From Myxococcales bacterium (lineage in GTDB: Bacteria > Myxococcota_A > Polyangia > Polyangiales > Polyangiaceae): 40,810 nt of DNA. This document shows positions 31,821-40,010 of the stretch, in pieces. The stretch's first letter is position 1. Every line of letters begins with the position of its first letter. The translations under genes were made by a program, and so were the position numbers. The stretch spans positions 1 through 40,810 of the forward strand of contig JAHFDZ010000015.1 of NCBI GenBank assembly GCA_023248745.1, written 5' to 3'. The notes beneath the pieces are model-generated. The model ran no database searches. It saw only the letters and a program-made list of their open reading frames with translations, and was not told where the DNA came from.

Positions 31821-34616
31821 TTGGCGCAAGCGTCGAACGAAGGTCAAGGTGCTGAACCATTGATTTCGGACTGGCACCACCAGTCTGCGGAAGCTGTGCT
31901 GCGCAAACTTGGCGTACATGCAGCTCACGGCCTCACCCAAAGTGAGGCCAAAGGTCGCTTCGAGCTCTATGGGCCGAATGCACTCCCGCCTCCTCCTTCA
32001 CCTTCGCGCATTCTTCAGTTCCTCAAGCAATTTGCCAATCCGATCGTTCTGACGCTCTTGGCCGCAGCCGTCATCGCACTCATCGATGGCCTCAGTCGGC
32101 ACGGTGAATCTGTGCTCGCGAGGTTCGGCGACACCATCGCAATTGGGCTGATCGTTCTTCTCAATTCTTGTCTGGGTTTTTACCAAGAGGTGCGTGCCGA
32201 AGCGGCTTTGGATGCGCTTCAAAAGCTCCAAACGCCAAAGGCGCGCGTCCGGCGCGACAACCAAGTCGTCGTGCTCGACGCACAGTTCGTCACCGTTGGC
32301 GATGTGCTCGAGCTCGAAGCAGGCGACGCAATCGCCGCTGATGCAAGATTACTTCAGGCGCTTGACCTTTCGGTTGAAGAGTCGTCGCTCACCGGCGAAT
32401 CCGTGCCCTCGAGAAAAGACGCCCTCGCTCGCGTGCATACAGACGCGACGATTGGCGACCGTTCGAACATGCTCTTTGTCGGGACGAGCGTCGTTAGAGG
32501 CAAAGCACGCGCGGTTGTCGTTTCAATCGGCGGCGGCACAGAACTCGGTCGCCTTTCGACGCTCATTCGGGAAGCCGGGGGCGATCGCAAGACGCCTCTC
32601 GAAGTGAAGCTCGAATCGTTCAGCAACAAAGTTCTATGGGCATGCCTCGCCCTTTCAGCGCTTCTCTTCGCGCGTGGAATGCTCCGCGGCGGCCGAAGCT
32701 GGACAGTGCTCCTGCTCGAAGCGGTAAGCCTTGCAGTCGCCGCAATTCCAGAAGGCCTTCCCGCGATCACGACCATCACCCTTGCACTCGGCATGCAACG
32801 CATGGCCAAACGAGGCGCGATCGTCCGGAAACTGACCGCGGTAGAAACGCTTGGGTCGGCCACGGTCATCTGCAGCGACAAGACTGGCACGCTCACGCAA
32901 AACGAGATGACGGTTCGCGAATTGTACGCCGGCGGCCACTACGAAGTGACGGGCATCGGGTACGCGCCAAAGGGCAACATTCTTGACAACATGGGAAACA
33001 AAGTTGACGTATTGTCTCCCGTACTTCGAGACCTATTGGCGACAAGCGCGCTGTGCAACAACGCCCAACTCGAACAGCGCAACGACGGTACTTGGCGCAC
33101 TGCGGGTGATCCGACAGAAGGGGCCCTCCTCACGCTGGCCGCAAAGGGTGGGCTGCCCCGCGAATCGCTCGAGACGACTCACACGTTACTTCGCGAATTG
33201 CCTTTCGATAGCGACCGCAAGCGCATGACGATCGTCACGCTCGACGATAATGGCCGCGAGGTCGTCCACACCAAAGGCAGCGCCGATGTGCTGCTGCATC
33301 TCTGCACGCATTACGTCGACGAAACGGGCGAAGCGCGCGCCCTCGACGTCGAGACACGAGACAAATTGCTCGCCTTTGGTGACGCGATGAGTGCGAAGGC
33401 GCTCCGAGTTCTCGCCGTCGCGCGTCGCGAGCTCAGTGAGCCTCAAAGCGTCCGTGCGGGGACGGCCGTCGAAGCGGACGAGATCGAAGCGAGTCTCACA
33501 TTCATTGGCCTCGTTGGCATGGCCGACCCTCCTCGCCCTGGCGTCAAGGAAGCGATTGCAACTTGCCACCGCGCACACGTTCGAGTCGTGATGATCACGG
33601 GCGATCACAAGCTCACCGCGATGGCGATAGCTCGCGAACTTGGTCTGTGGTCCGAGGATGCGGACGCAATGACGGGCGCCGAGCTCACGAAACTCAGCGA
33701 CAACGAAGCGCTCGCACGTGTTGATCGCGTGCGCGTGTTCGCGCGCGTGTCGGCGGAGCAAAAACTCCGAATCGTCAAGTTACTGAAGCAACGCGGCGAA
33801 GTCGTCGCCATGACTGGCGATGGCGTCAACGATGCGCCCGCGCTGCGAGAGGCCCACATCGGCGTGGCAATGGGCAAGGACGGAACTGACGTCGCCCGCG
33901 AAGCCGCTGACATCGTCATTGCTGACGACAACTTTGCAACCATCGTCGACGCCATCCGCGAAGGCCGCGCCATCTATCGCAACATCCAGAAGGCGATCTT
34001 TTTCCTTCTGTCGTCGAACGCTGGCCTTCTCGTTACCGTCTTTGTCGCGTCGTTCAGCTCGGTGCCGCCACTCACCCCCCTGATGATTCTATGGATCAAC
34101 TTGGTGACGAACGGCTTGCCCGCGCTCGCGCTTGGCGTCGATCCACCAGACGAACACCAAATGGAGGAACGCCCCCGCAAAGCTACCGACGGGTTGCTCG
34201 GCGCACGCGACTACTTCGGGATCATCTTCGTGGGTGTGATCATGGGTGCGACTGCGCTCCTCTGTTACCGCCTGCAATGGCTTGACGACGGCGACGGCGA
34301 TCCCTCAAAGGAAGCGCGCGCGGTTGCGTTTTCGCTCCTCGCGCTAAGCCCGTTGTTTCACGCGCTGAGTTGCCGTTCACCGTCCGCGTCGGTTCTCAGC
34401 ATGCGTCCTCTGATGCCGCTTGCCCTCTTTGCGGCGTTGATTATCAGTGCGCTGATCCACCTTCTGGCGGTCGTCGTTCCAAGCCTACGCGGCGTGTTTC
34501 AGACGTTCCCGCTGCCCGCAAACGAGTGGCTCATTCTCATCGGACTCGCATTTCTCGTCGTGCCGGCAGTCGAGCTTTCGAAGGTCATCTCGCGCGTGCG
34601 TTCACGCTCGATTTAG
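31821..34616 (+). CDS. P-type cation ATPase with unusual ion-site residues
   Basis: A 931-residue P-type ATPase (P2/Ca-type architecture) starting at TTG two bases after pspA. Motifs are TGES at 191-194, PEGLP (about 310-314) in M4, the phosphorylated DKTGTLT (Asp353), TGDGVNDAP near 665-673 and ten hydrophobic segments. The M5 segment reads SSNAGLL (Asn733, Leu736) and the M6 segment WINLVTNGLPA (Asn760, Thr763, Asn764). In SERCA the equivalents of Leu736 and Asn764 are Glu771 and Asp800, so two acidic calcium ligands are missing. The transported ion is therefore uncertain. The next gene begins 48 bases after its stop and may share the transcript. Confidence 0.93.
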   Translation: MAQASNEGQGAEPLISDWHHQSAEAVLRKLGVHAAHGLTQSEAKGRFELYGPNALPPPPSPSRILQFLKQFANPIVLTLLAAAVIALIDGLSRHGESVLARFGDTIAIGLIVLLNSCLGFYQEVRAEAALDALQKLQTPKARVRRDNQVVVLDAQFVTVGDVLELEAGDAIAADARLLQALDLSVEESSLTGESVPSRKDALARVHTDATIGDRSNMLFVGTSVVRGKARAVVVSIGGGTELGRLSTLIREAGGDRKTPLEVKLESFSNKVLWACLALSALLFARGMLRGGRSWTVLLLEAVSLAVAAIPEGLPAITTITLALGMQRMAKRGAIVRKLTAVETLGSATVICSDKTGTLTQNEMTVRELYAGGHYEVTGIGYAPKGNILDNMGNKVDVLSPVLRDLLATSALCNNAQLEQRNDGTWRTAGDPTEGALLTLAAKGGLPRESLETTHTLLRELPFDSDRKRMTIVTLDDNGREVVHTKGSADVLLHLCTHYVDETGEARALDVETRDKLLAFGDAMSAKALRVLAVARRELSEPQSVRAGTAVEADEIEASLTFIGLVGMADPPRPGVKEAIATCHRAHVRVVMITGDHKLTAMAIARELGLWSEDADAMTGAELTKLSDNEALARVDRVRVFARVSAEQKLRIVKLLKQRGEVVAMTGDGVNDAPALREAHIGVAMGKDGTDVAREAADIVIADDNFATIVDAIREGRAIYRNIQKAIFFLLSSNAGLLVTVFVASFSSVPPLTPLMILWINLVTNGLPALALGVDPPDEHQMEERPRKATDGLLGARDYFGIIFVGVIMGATALLCYRLQWLDDGDGDPSKEARAVAFSLLALSPLFHALSCRSPSASVLSMRPLMPLALFAALIISALIHLLAVVVPSLRGVFQTFPLPANEWLILIGLAFLVVPAVELSKVISRVRSRSI

Positions 34617-34663
34617 GCATGCTCCTGTCGTGCGCGCCGAATTGGCACTACGGTAAGCGACCC

Positions 34664-36586
34664 ATGCGAACGTCACCTGTTGCACTCGCACTCTTCGTGC
34701 CTTTGGCTGCATGCGGCGGCCCGCAAGAAGGATCTCACACCGGCGCACCAAACAACGCCTCAAAGAACACAGAGCGGCCCCCCCACGCGCTCGGCGAAAT
34801 CGACACGCTGAGCGCCAAACCTGGCGACACAGAACGCGAAGCCCCTCAATACCCCACACTCTCGCTAAGTCGCGCGCGAAACAAAGTCGCGCTCGACGGC
34901 ATGCTCGGCGAATGGCCGGCGCTCGCATCCGCGAAGCACACCTCGAACCCCCGTGCAAAAGAGACATCGGTCAATTTTATTTACGATAACGACGCGCTCT
35001 ATGTCGCCGCAGAAATCCATGACACCACGCTCACGCGGACCGAGGCATTCGCCGAGCGAGAGGATCACTTGCGTGTGAGCCTTCAATTTCTCCTGCCCAA
35101 ATCAAGCTCAAAGGTCGATGGTCAAAAACGCACTTCGTTCGACATCTCACTCTTTGCGGGCAAGCCTGGCGAATCCGAGGGCATCGTCAAGCACAATAAC
35201 CATCAAGTTCCCGCCTCAAAAATTGTCGAAGTTGCATTCGACGGTGGCTACCGAATCGAAGCGTCGATTCCATGGAGCTACCTGACCAAGAATGGCGAAG
35301 CGCGCGTGGGCATCCTCGCAAGTGCCACGTACCACGATGCCGAAACGAACAGCACGTCGTCGACCGCAAGCTCGCCCGTACGTGATGATCCCTGGGCACC
35401 AAGCGAACCCGAGCTTGCAGCGTGGGAACGCCTGTCGCCCGAAACGCGCAACAGCGCAAAACCCGAAGCATCACTTGCACTCGATTTCGGCGCCGGCCCC
35501 GAGGTCGAAGTTGCAGAGATAGTCGCGCGTGAGCTCTGGATCGTCGGGCACGCATTCCTCGATGGCACCCGTTACTTCTCACGAACCGTTAGCGGACGCG
35601 CGTCGCTTTCGACTCATAAGTTCACGTTCTTGACTAAACCCACGATCGTCGTTGAAGAAGCACGCGAAACACGCGGCGGCACCGTCGTCTCGCGAACGCT
35701 CGTCGACGCTTCCGGCCCTACCCCTCGCGTTTTGTTGCAGCACGCGGTTCAATACGGCAACTGCAGCAACGACGTTCGACTTGAAGCCGACAAGGTCACC
35801 GTCATCGGCCCACCCCAACGCTGCGATGGCCCAGGTGATCTAAGCTGGGTGAGCGAGGCATCAGTCAAGTCCATTTACCGATGGAACGGCGGCGAACTCG
35901 AAGCTGAAGCGAAGCAGGGCGCGATGCCAAAAAAGATTGTTCCCGTCTCGGCCAAGCCAACGATCGATTCCAAACCAGACCAGCCGCTCGAACCTGCAAC
36001 GCGAGAAGATCCCGTCACGCTCCTGCTTCGCGCTAAGAACCTCCCACTGACGACGAAGCCCGAATTCAGAGTGTCCGGCAATTTGGCCGAGGGCACCGAG
36101 ACAGAGACGATCGTCGTCCTCGACGGCGAGATCGTTGTCATGGGCGAGCACTTCCGCGGTGGCACCGGCTTTCTAAGCGTCCGCCCCGGAGGCATTGGCA
36201 AGTCGCGCATTAAGAGTGTCGAGCTCACGCGGTTCGAGGGCTCGCCACACGCGTACATCGCCGTTCGATTGGTTCATGCCCTTGACGAAATGAGCCCACC
36301 GCTCGTCATCGAATCGGTCGCTCTTTACGCCGTAAAAACCAATATGATCGAGCGCGTCTTGTGGGTCGAAACGAAACGGTCACAGGGCGATCGTCAACAT
36401 CAAGTCGACGTGCTTTTCAAGAAGCAGGGCGTATGGATCACAAGCCACGGCCCCGCGCGAGGCTGGACGAAGGAATCGTTCGTGACTGGAGAGATCGCTA
36501 CCAATCTCATTCCTCTTCTGCCCCCTTGGGAAGCCGCAAAGGCAATCGTATTCGAGCTCGACAACGGCCGCTTTCGAAAAAAGTAA
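34664..36586 (+). CDS. Lipoprotein with CBM9/DOMON-like domain
   Basis: A 640-residue exported protein. The start at 34664 gives a signal peptide with the lipobox LAAC followed by a Ser/Asn/Thr-rich linker; longer frames run into the ATPase gene. Residues about 65-200 match a CBM9-like sandwich, with the typical opening VALDGMLGEWPAL, then NALYVAAEIHD-like and a SIPWSYL strand. This family binds carbohydrate or haem-like ligands. The remainder, about 440 residues, is beta-rich with no recognised domain. It ends close to the convergent kinase gene. Its proximity to the PspA/ATPase genes suggests an envelope role, not proven. Confidence 0.75.
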   Translation: MRTSPVALALFVPLAACGGPQEGSHTGAPNNASKNTERPPHALGEIDTLSAKPGDTEREAPQYPTLSLSRARNKVALDGMLGEWPALASAKHTSNPRAKETSVNFIYDNDALYVAAEIHDTTLTRTEAFAEREDHLRVSLQFLLPKSSSKVDGQKRTSFDISLFAGKPGESEGIVKHNNHQVPASKIVEVAFDGGYRIEASIPWSYLTKNGEARVGILASATYHDAETNSTSSTASSPVRDDPWAPSEPELAAWERLSPETRNSAKPEASLALDFGAGPEVEVAEIVARELWIVGHAFLDGTRYFSRTVSGRASLSTHKFTFLTKPTIVVEEARETRGGTVVSRTLVDASGPTPRVLLQHAVQYGNCSNDVRLEADKVTVIGPPQRCDGPGDLSWVSEASVKSIYRWNGGELEAEAKQGAMPKKIVPVSAKPTIDSKPDQPLEPATREDPVTLLLRAKNLPLTTKPEFRVSGNLAEGTETETIVVLDGEIVVMGEHFRGGTGFLSVRPGGIGKSRIKSVELTRFEGSPHAYIAVRLVHALDEMSPPLVIESVALYAVKTNMIERVLWVETKRSQGDRQHQVDVLFKKQGVWITSHGPARGWTKESFVTGEIATNLIPLLPPWEAAKAIVFELDNGRFRKK

Positions 36587-36604
36587 ACTTACTTTCCTTT
36601 TTTT
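36577..36604. terminator. Symmetric convergent terminator
   Basis: AAAGTAA (36580-36586) and TTACTTT (36589-36595) face each other, with AAAAAA before on one side and TTTTTTT (36598-36604) after on the other. The TAA stop of the plus gene and the TAA stop of the minus kinase gene lie symmetrically about the centre. The stem is AT-rich and weak, but the T-runs on both strands fit a bidirectional terminator. Confidence 0.55.
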
Positions 36605-38172
36605 AGCGCACGTTCGAGGCGTCCTTGCTCGTCGTCGGGCGGCGGCTTTGGCGGGACCACAGTCGGCTCGGGTGGCGGCATTGACGGAGGATCTTTTACA
36701 GCGGGAAGCGGCCGCACGCCCTGTCCCAACAGGGCCGTCGCACGCGTCAGTGCAACTTCAACCTTGGGCTTCTCGGCCGTTACTTCGATCGACTCCGTCT
36801 TGTACCCCGCCAATGAAAGCGTGAGCTTTGCACGCTCATCAGGCGCGAGCGTCAAGTTGACGGGTACCGTCCCAAGATCGCGACCATCGCGTTCCACGTG
36901 CGCCCCTTGCGTCGCATTCACTAAGACAACTTTCTTGACCACTTCTTTGACGGTGTCCTTAGAAGCCACGGCAGGCGAAGGTGAAACGGACGGCAAAGGA
37001 AGATCGGCGATCACGCGGGGTTGCGCGCCGGTCGGTGTCCCTTTTGCAACGATGAAGGCCATGCCAACGCCAACGCCAACGGCCAGCGCCCCCACGAGCG
37101 CAATCATTTGCCACCGCGGTCGCCTCTCGCTTTGCGGCGCTGCCGGCACGGGCATCGGAAGGCCAGAGGTTCGAAAGTAATCCGCCGGCACGTTGAATCC
37201 ACCAGACCGCGCCATGAGCTCATCGACGGCTCGCGGCACTTGGCCCTGCTCAAGCCGCTCGAGGTCCTCTTGCAGCTCGCCCATCGACGCGTAGCGACCT
37301 TCGGGCTTCTTCGTCAGACACTTGAGAATCACAGCTTCAAGCCCCGGAGATACGGCAACGTCAGGAACGAGCGCACGAATCGGAACCGGCGCCTTGTACA
37401 TATGCTGCGTCAAGATGCCCATGAAGTTGTCGGCATCGAAAGGCACGCGACCGGAAGCCATCTCGTAAAGAATGACGCCGAGCGAGTAAATATCGGTGCG
37501 CTGATCCACTACCGTGCCTGCCGCCTGCTCGGGCGACATGTAGTGCGGCGTCCCAAATACGCTTCCCGCTTTGGTCTTCGCGGTAGCCCCACTGCCAACC
37601 TTGGCGATGCCAAAGTCAAGTATCTTAACAAAGTCGCGTTCCTGACTTCGCGACACGAGCATGATGTTGTCGGGCTTCAAATCGCGATGAACGATATTGG
37701 CCTCATGCGCGGCTCCCAAGCCTTGGGCAATTTGCTTGACGATATGCAAAATGCGCTCAAGCGGCAGCGGTCTCTCTGGCTCGGAGAGAAGGGCAGCGAG
37801 GCTCTGGCCATCGAGATACTCCATCACGAAGTAGGTCGAACGATCAGGCAGCTGCCCAAAATCTGAAACGTCCACGATATGGGGATTGCCAATGGCCGAT
37901 GCCGCGCGCGCCTCCTGTAAGAAGCGCGCCATGATTTCAGCGTCTTTGGCCATGTCGTCGCGCAAAATCTTGATGGCGACGCGTTTCTCAATCACTTTGT
38001 GACGCCCGCGATAGACGACGCCCATGCCGCCTTCGCCCAAAATACCTTCGATAATGTAACGACCGTCGATCACTTTTCCGATAAACGGATCGACAACCGC
38101 AGTGGCCAAAATGCCGGTCGCGCTCTCCGAGGGCGCGAGCGTCGCAAGCTTTAGGGGCTCTGGTTCGGGCAT
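36589..38172 (-). CDS. Hanks-type Ser/Thr kinase with C-terminal PEGA domain
   Basis: A 527-residue kinase. The N-terminal ~30 residues precede the catalytic domain (about 38-310) with LGEGGMGVVY, VAIK, HRDLKPDN and DFG, then SPEQ. A single membrane span lies near residues 355-378 (MIALVGALAVGVGVGMAFIV). A PEGA domain follows (GAHVERDGRDLGTVPVNL) and a Pro-rich tail ends in KKGK. It is monocistronic or heads an unseen transcript: upstream is the divergent LolC/E-type gene. It is a separate transcription unit from the kinase/FHA cluster. Confidence 0.93.
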   Translation of the reverse strand: MPEPEPLKLATLAPSESATGILATAVVDPFIGKVIDGRYIIEGILGEGGMGVVYRGRHKVIEKRVAIKILRDDMAKDAEIMARFLQEARAASAIGNPHIVDVSDFGQLPDRSTYFVMEYLDGQSLAALLSEPERPLPLERILHIVKQIAQGLGAAHEANIVHRDLKPDNIMLVSRSQERDFVKILDFGIAKVGSGATAKTKAGSVFGTPHYMSPEQAAGTVVDQRTDIYSLGVILYEMASGRVPFDADNFMGILTQHMYKAPVPIRALVPDVAVSPGLEAVILKCLTKKPEGRYASMGELQEDLERLEQGQVPRAVDELMARSGGFNVPADYFRTSGLPMPVPAAPQSERRPRWQMIALVGALAVGVGVGMAFIVAKGTPTGAQPRVIADLPLPSVSPSPAVASKDTVKEVVKKVVLVNATQGAHVERDGRDLGTVPVNLTLAPDERAKLTLSLAGYKTESIEVTAEKPKVEVALTRATALLGQGVRPLPAVKDPPSMPPPEPTVVPPKPPPDDEQGRLERALKKGK

Positions 38173-38274
38173 GGCAAAGGGGTCAAATGGCAGTTACGGC
38201 CAGCAGGCGTCGAAAGGTTAAGGCTAACTCACCCGCGCCGAAAGCCAACGCCACTCGCAACTGCAGCGCGCGTC

Positions 38275-39969
38275 GTGGTATCTGAGACGCCAATGGGCCA
38301 GTTCCTTCGAACTTTCACGCAAAACCGCTTCGACCCGTCTGGCAATGCCACACGGGCGCTCGGTCTGACCGTTGCGCTCATTGTCCTACTTGTAGCGCTC
38401 CGATGGCTCCTTCGCGGCTATGCGCCCCTCATCGCACTCCGATATCTGCGCCCCGCACGCGGCAACAAGCTTTCCGTGTCGTTCAGCACAGCGCTGGCGC
38501 TCATTGGAGTCACGCTCGGGGTTTCGCTTCTCACGACCACAATGGCCGTCACCGGCGGCTTTCTCGAACAGTTTCGCGAAAAGGTTCTGGGCGTGAACTC
38601 CCACGTTCTTGTGCTCAAGTACTCGATCGATTTTCGCGAGTACCGCCGCATCATGGAAGTCGCGCGCGAAGTGCCTGGCGTCACCGGCGTTGCGCCATTC
38701 GTCATCGACCCGATGATGGTGAGCCATGGCAAACGCATCGCAACCGGCGTCCTTATCAAGGGCGTCGATCCCGATCTTGTCTCCTCGGTCCTCGACCTTC
38801 CAAAGCACATCCTCGAACCCAAGGGCTACGTTCAAGCAGGCTTTCCAGGACTGCGCTTGCCGGGTGCTCAGCCCCCTGTTCGCGCACAGCTTCCCCTTCC
38901 TATTAGGGAAGACAAGACCCCCAAGAAGAACCAAGTCGACGACGGAGACAAAGACTCCTTCTTGAACGACGTCCGTCGCTCGATCGAGGAGCGCAAACAC
39001 GCCGATCAAAACAGGGCCGCAGACGTGCCAAAGAAACCTCACGTCGCCGAAGCCAAAGAGATCGACGCAACCCCCGACGGTGGGTACGCGAGCGGAGACC
39101 TCCCCGACGAAGACCCAATCCCCGACACCGCCGACCCCGATCCGTGTGCCGCACCACAAGGCGCCATCGCGCTTCCCGGCGCCATCATCGGCACCGTCCT
39201 CGCAAAACAGCTCAGCGCAAAAATTGGCGACTGCGTTCAAATCATGTCGCCGACCGTCGGCTCCGCATACACGGCGAATTCACGCGTTCCGCTCATCAAG
39301 CCGTTTCGTATCGTCGCGCTCTTCGAAGCAGGCTTCGACCAATACGACGCGAAGCTCATTTATACGGACATCTACGCCGCGCAAGAATTCTACGAATACG
39401 GCGACAGCGTGACAGGCATCGAGATGCGGGTGGCCGACATCAATCAGTCAGGTGCCATCAAACTCGAAATCGAGCGACGCCTCAACAGCAGCATCTACCA
39501 CACGATGGACTGGGCCGAGCTCAATCACGGCCTCTTCAGCACCATCCAAATGCAACAGTTGCTGCTGTCGATTCCGTTTCGCGGCCTTATGGTGATTTCA
39601 GGCTTCGTCGTGATCGCCACGCTCACCATGCTCGGTCTCGAAAAGCGACAAGAGATCGCACTGCTCAAGGCAATCGGCGCAACCGATAGCGCGATCTTCC
39701 GCATCTTCCTGTTGCAAGGGATATTCTACGGAGTTGCCGGCGCGGCCCTTGGACTTGGTCTGGCCTACCTCCTCTGTCGCGTAATCTTGGTGCGCGCTTT
39801 CCCGCTCGACCCAAAGATCTACTTCATTTCACAGCTCCCAATTCGCATCGATCCTTGGGAATTTGCGTCGGTTGCTGCGGCGGCAATCGCCGTCTGTGTC
39901 GTCGCGAGCATCATCCCAGCGGTCTTCACGGCCTTTCGAAGACCCACCGACGGCCTAAGGGCTGAATAA
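38275..39969 (+). CDS. LolC/E-type ABC transporter permease with large periplasmic insertion
   Basis: A 564-residue membrane protein with a GTG start (an in-frame ATG at 38293 is a possible alternative). A first hydrophobic segment lies at about 29-47 and another at 70-92; a periplasmic domain follows, then three more segments near 440-555. The pattern ALRYLRPARG, the MacB-like periplasmic core and the GLEKRQEIALLKAIGAT cytoplasmic loop fit the LolCE/FtsX permease family, which extracts lipoproteins from the inner membrane. Residues about 185-298 are an acidic, Lys/Asp/Pro-rich insertion, with Cys291 and Cys320 nearby. No LolD-like ATPase is adjacent. Confidence 0.88.
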   Translation: MVSETPMGQFLRTFTQNRFDPSGNATRALGLTVALIVLLVALRWLLRGYAPLIALRYLRPARGNKLSVSFSTALALIGVTLGVSLLTTTMAVTGGFLEQFREKVLGVNSHVLVLKYSIDFREYRRIMEVAREVPGVTGVAPFVIDPMMVSHGKRIATGVLIKGVDPDLVSSVLDLPKHILEPKGYVQAGFPGLRLPGAQPPVRAQLPLPIREDKTPKKNQVDDGDKDSFLNDVRRSIEERKHADQNRAADVPKKPHVAEAKEIDATPDGGYASGDLPDEDPIPDTADPDPCAAPQGAIALPGAIIGTVLAKQLSAKIGDCVQIMSPTVGSAYTANSRVPLIKPFRIVALFEAGFDQYDAKLIYTDIYAAQEFYEYGDSVTGIEMRVADINQSGAIKLEIERRLNSSIYHTMDWAELNHGLFSTIQMQQLLLSIPFRGLMVISGFVVIATLTMLGLEKRQEIALLKAIGATDSAIFRIFLLQGIFYGVAGAALGLGLAYLLCRVILVRAFPLDPKIYFISQLPIRIDPWEFASVAAAAIAVCVVASIIPAVFTAFRRPTDGLRAE

Positions 39970-39970
39970 A

Positions 39971-39988
39971 TCCGCAACGCACTGCGGA
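39971..39988. repeat. Small inverted repeat after the permease
   Basis: TCCGCA (39971-39976) and TGCGGA (39983-39988) flank a 6-nt loop, just downstream of the permease stop. No T-run follows, so only weak terminator potential is claimed. Confidence 0.25.
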
Positions 39989-40010
39989 AACTCGGTATCG
40001 TAGGCCAAAC

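Noticed and set aside
34370-34663. Upstream extension of the CBM9-like lipoprotein gene
   Set aside because: It runs through the end of the ATPase gene and lacks a signal peptide; the ATG at 34664 begins a proper lipoprotein signal.
37021-37866. Plus-strand frame of 281 codons opposite the third kinase
   Set aside because: The minus-strand kinase with all catalytic motifs covers this region; the frame is a shadow rich in Arg and His.
38386-39240. Minus-strand frame of 284 codons opposite the permease
   Set aside because: Shadow of a clear permease gene on the plus strand.
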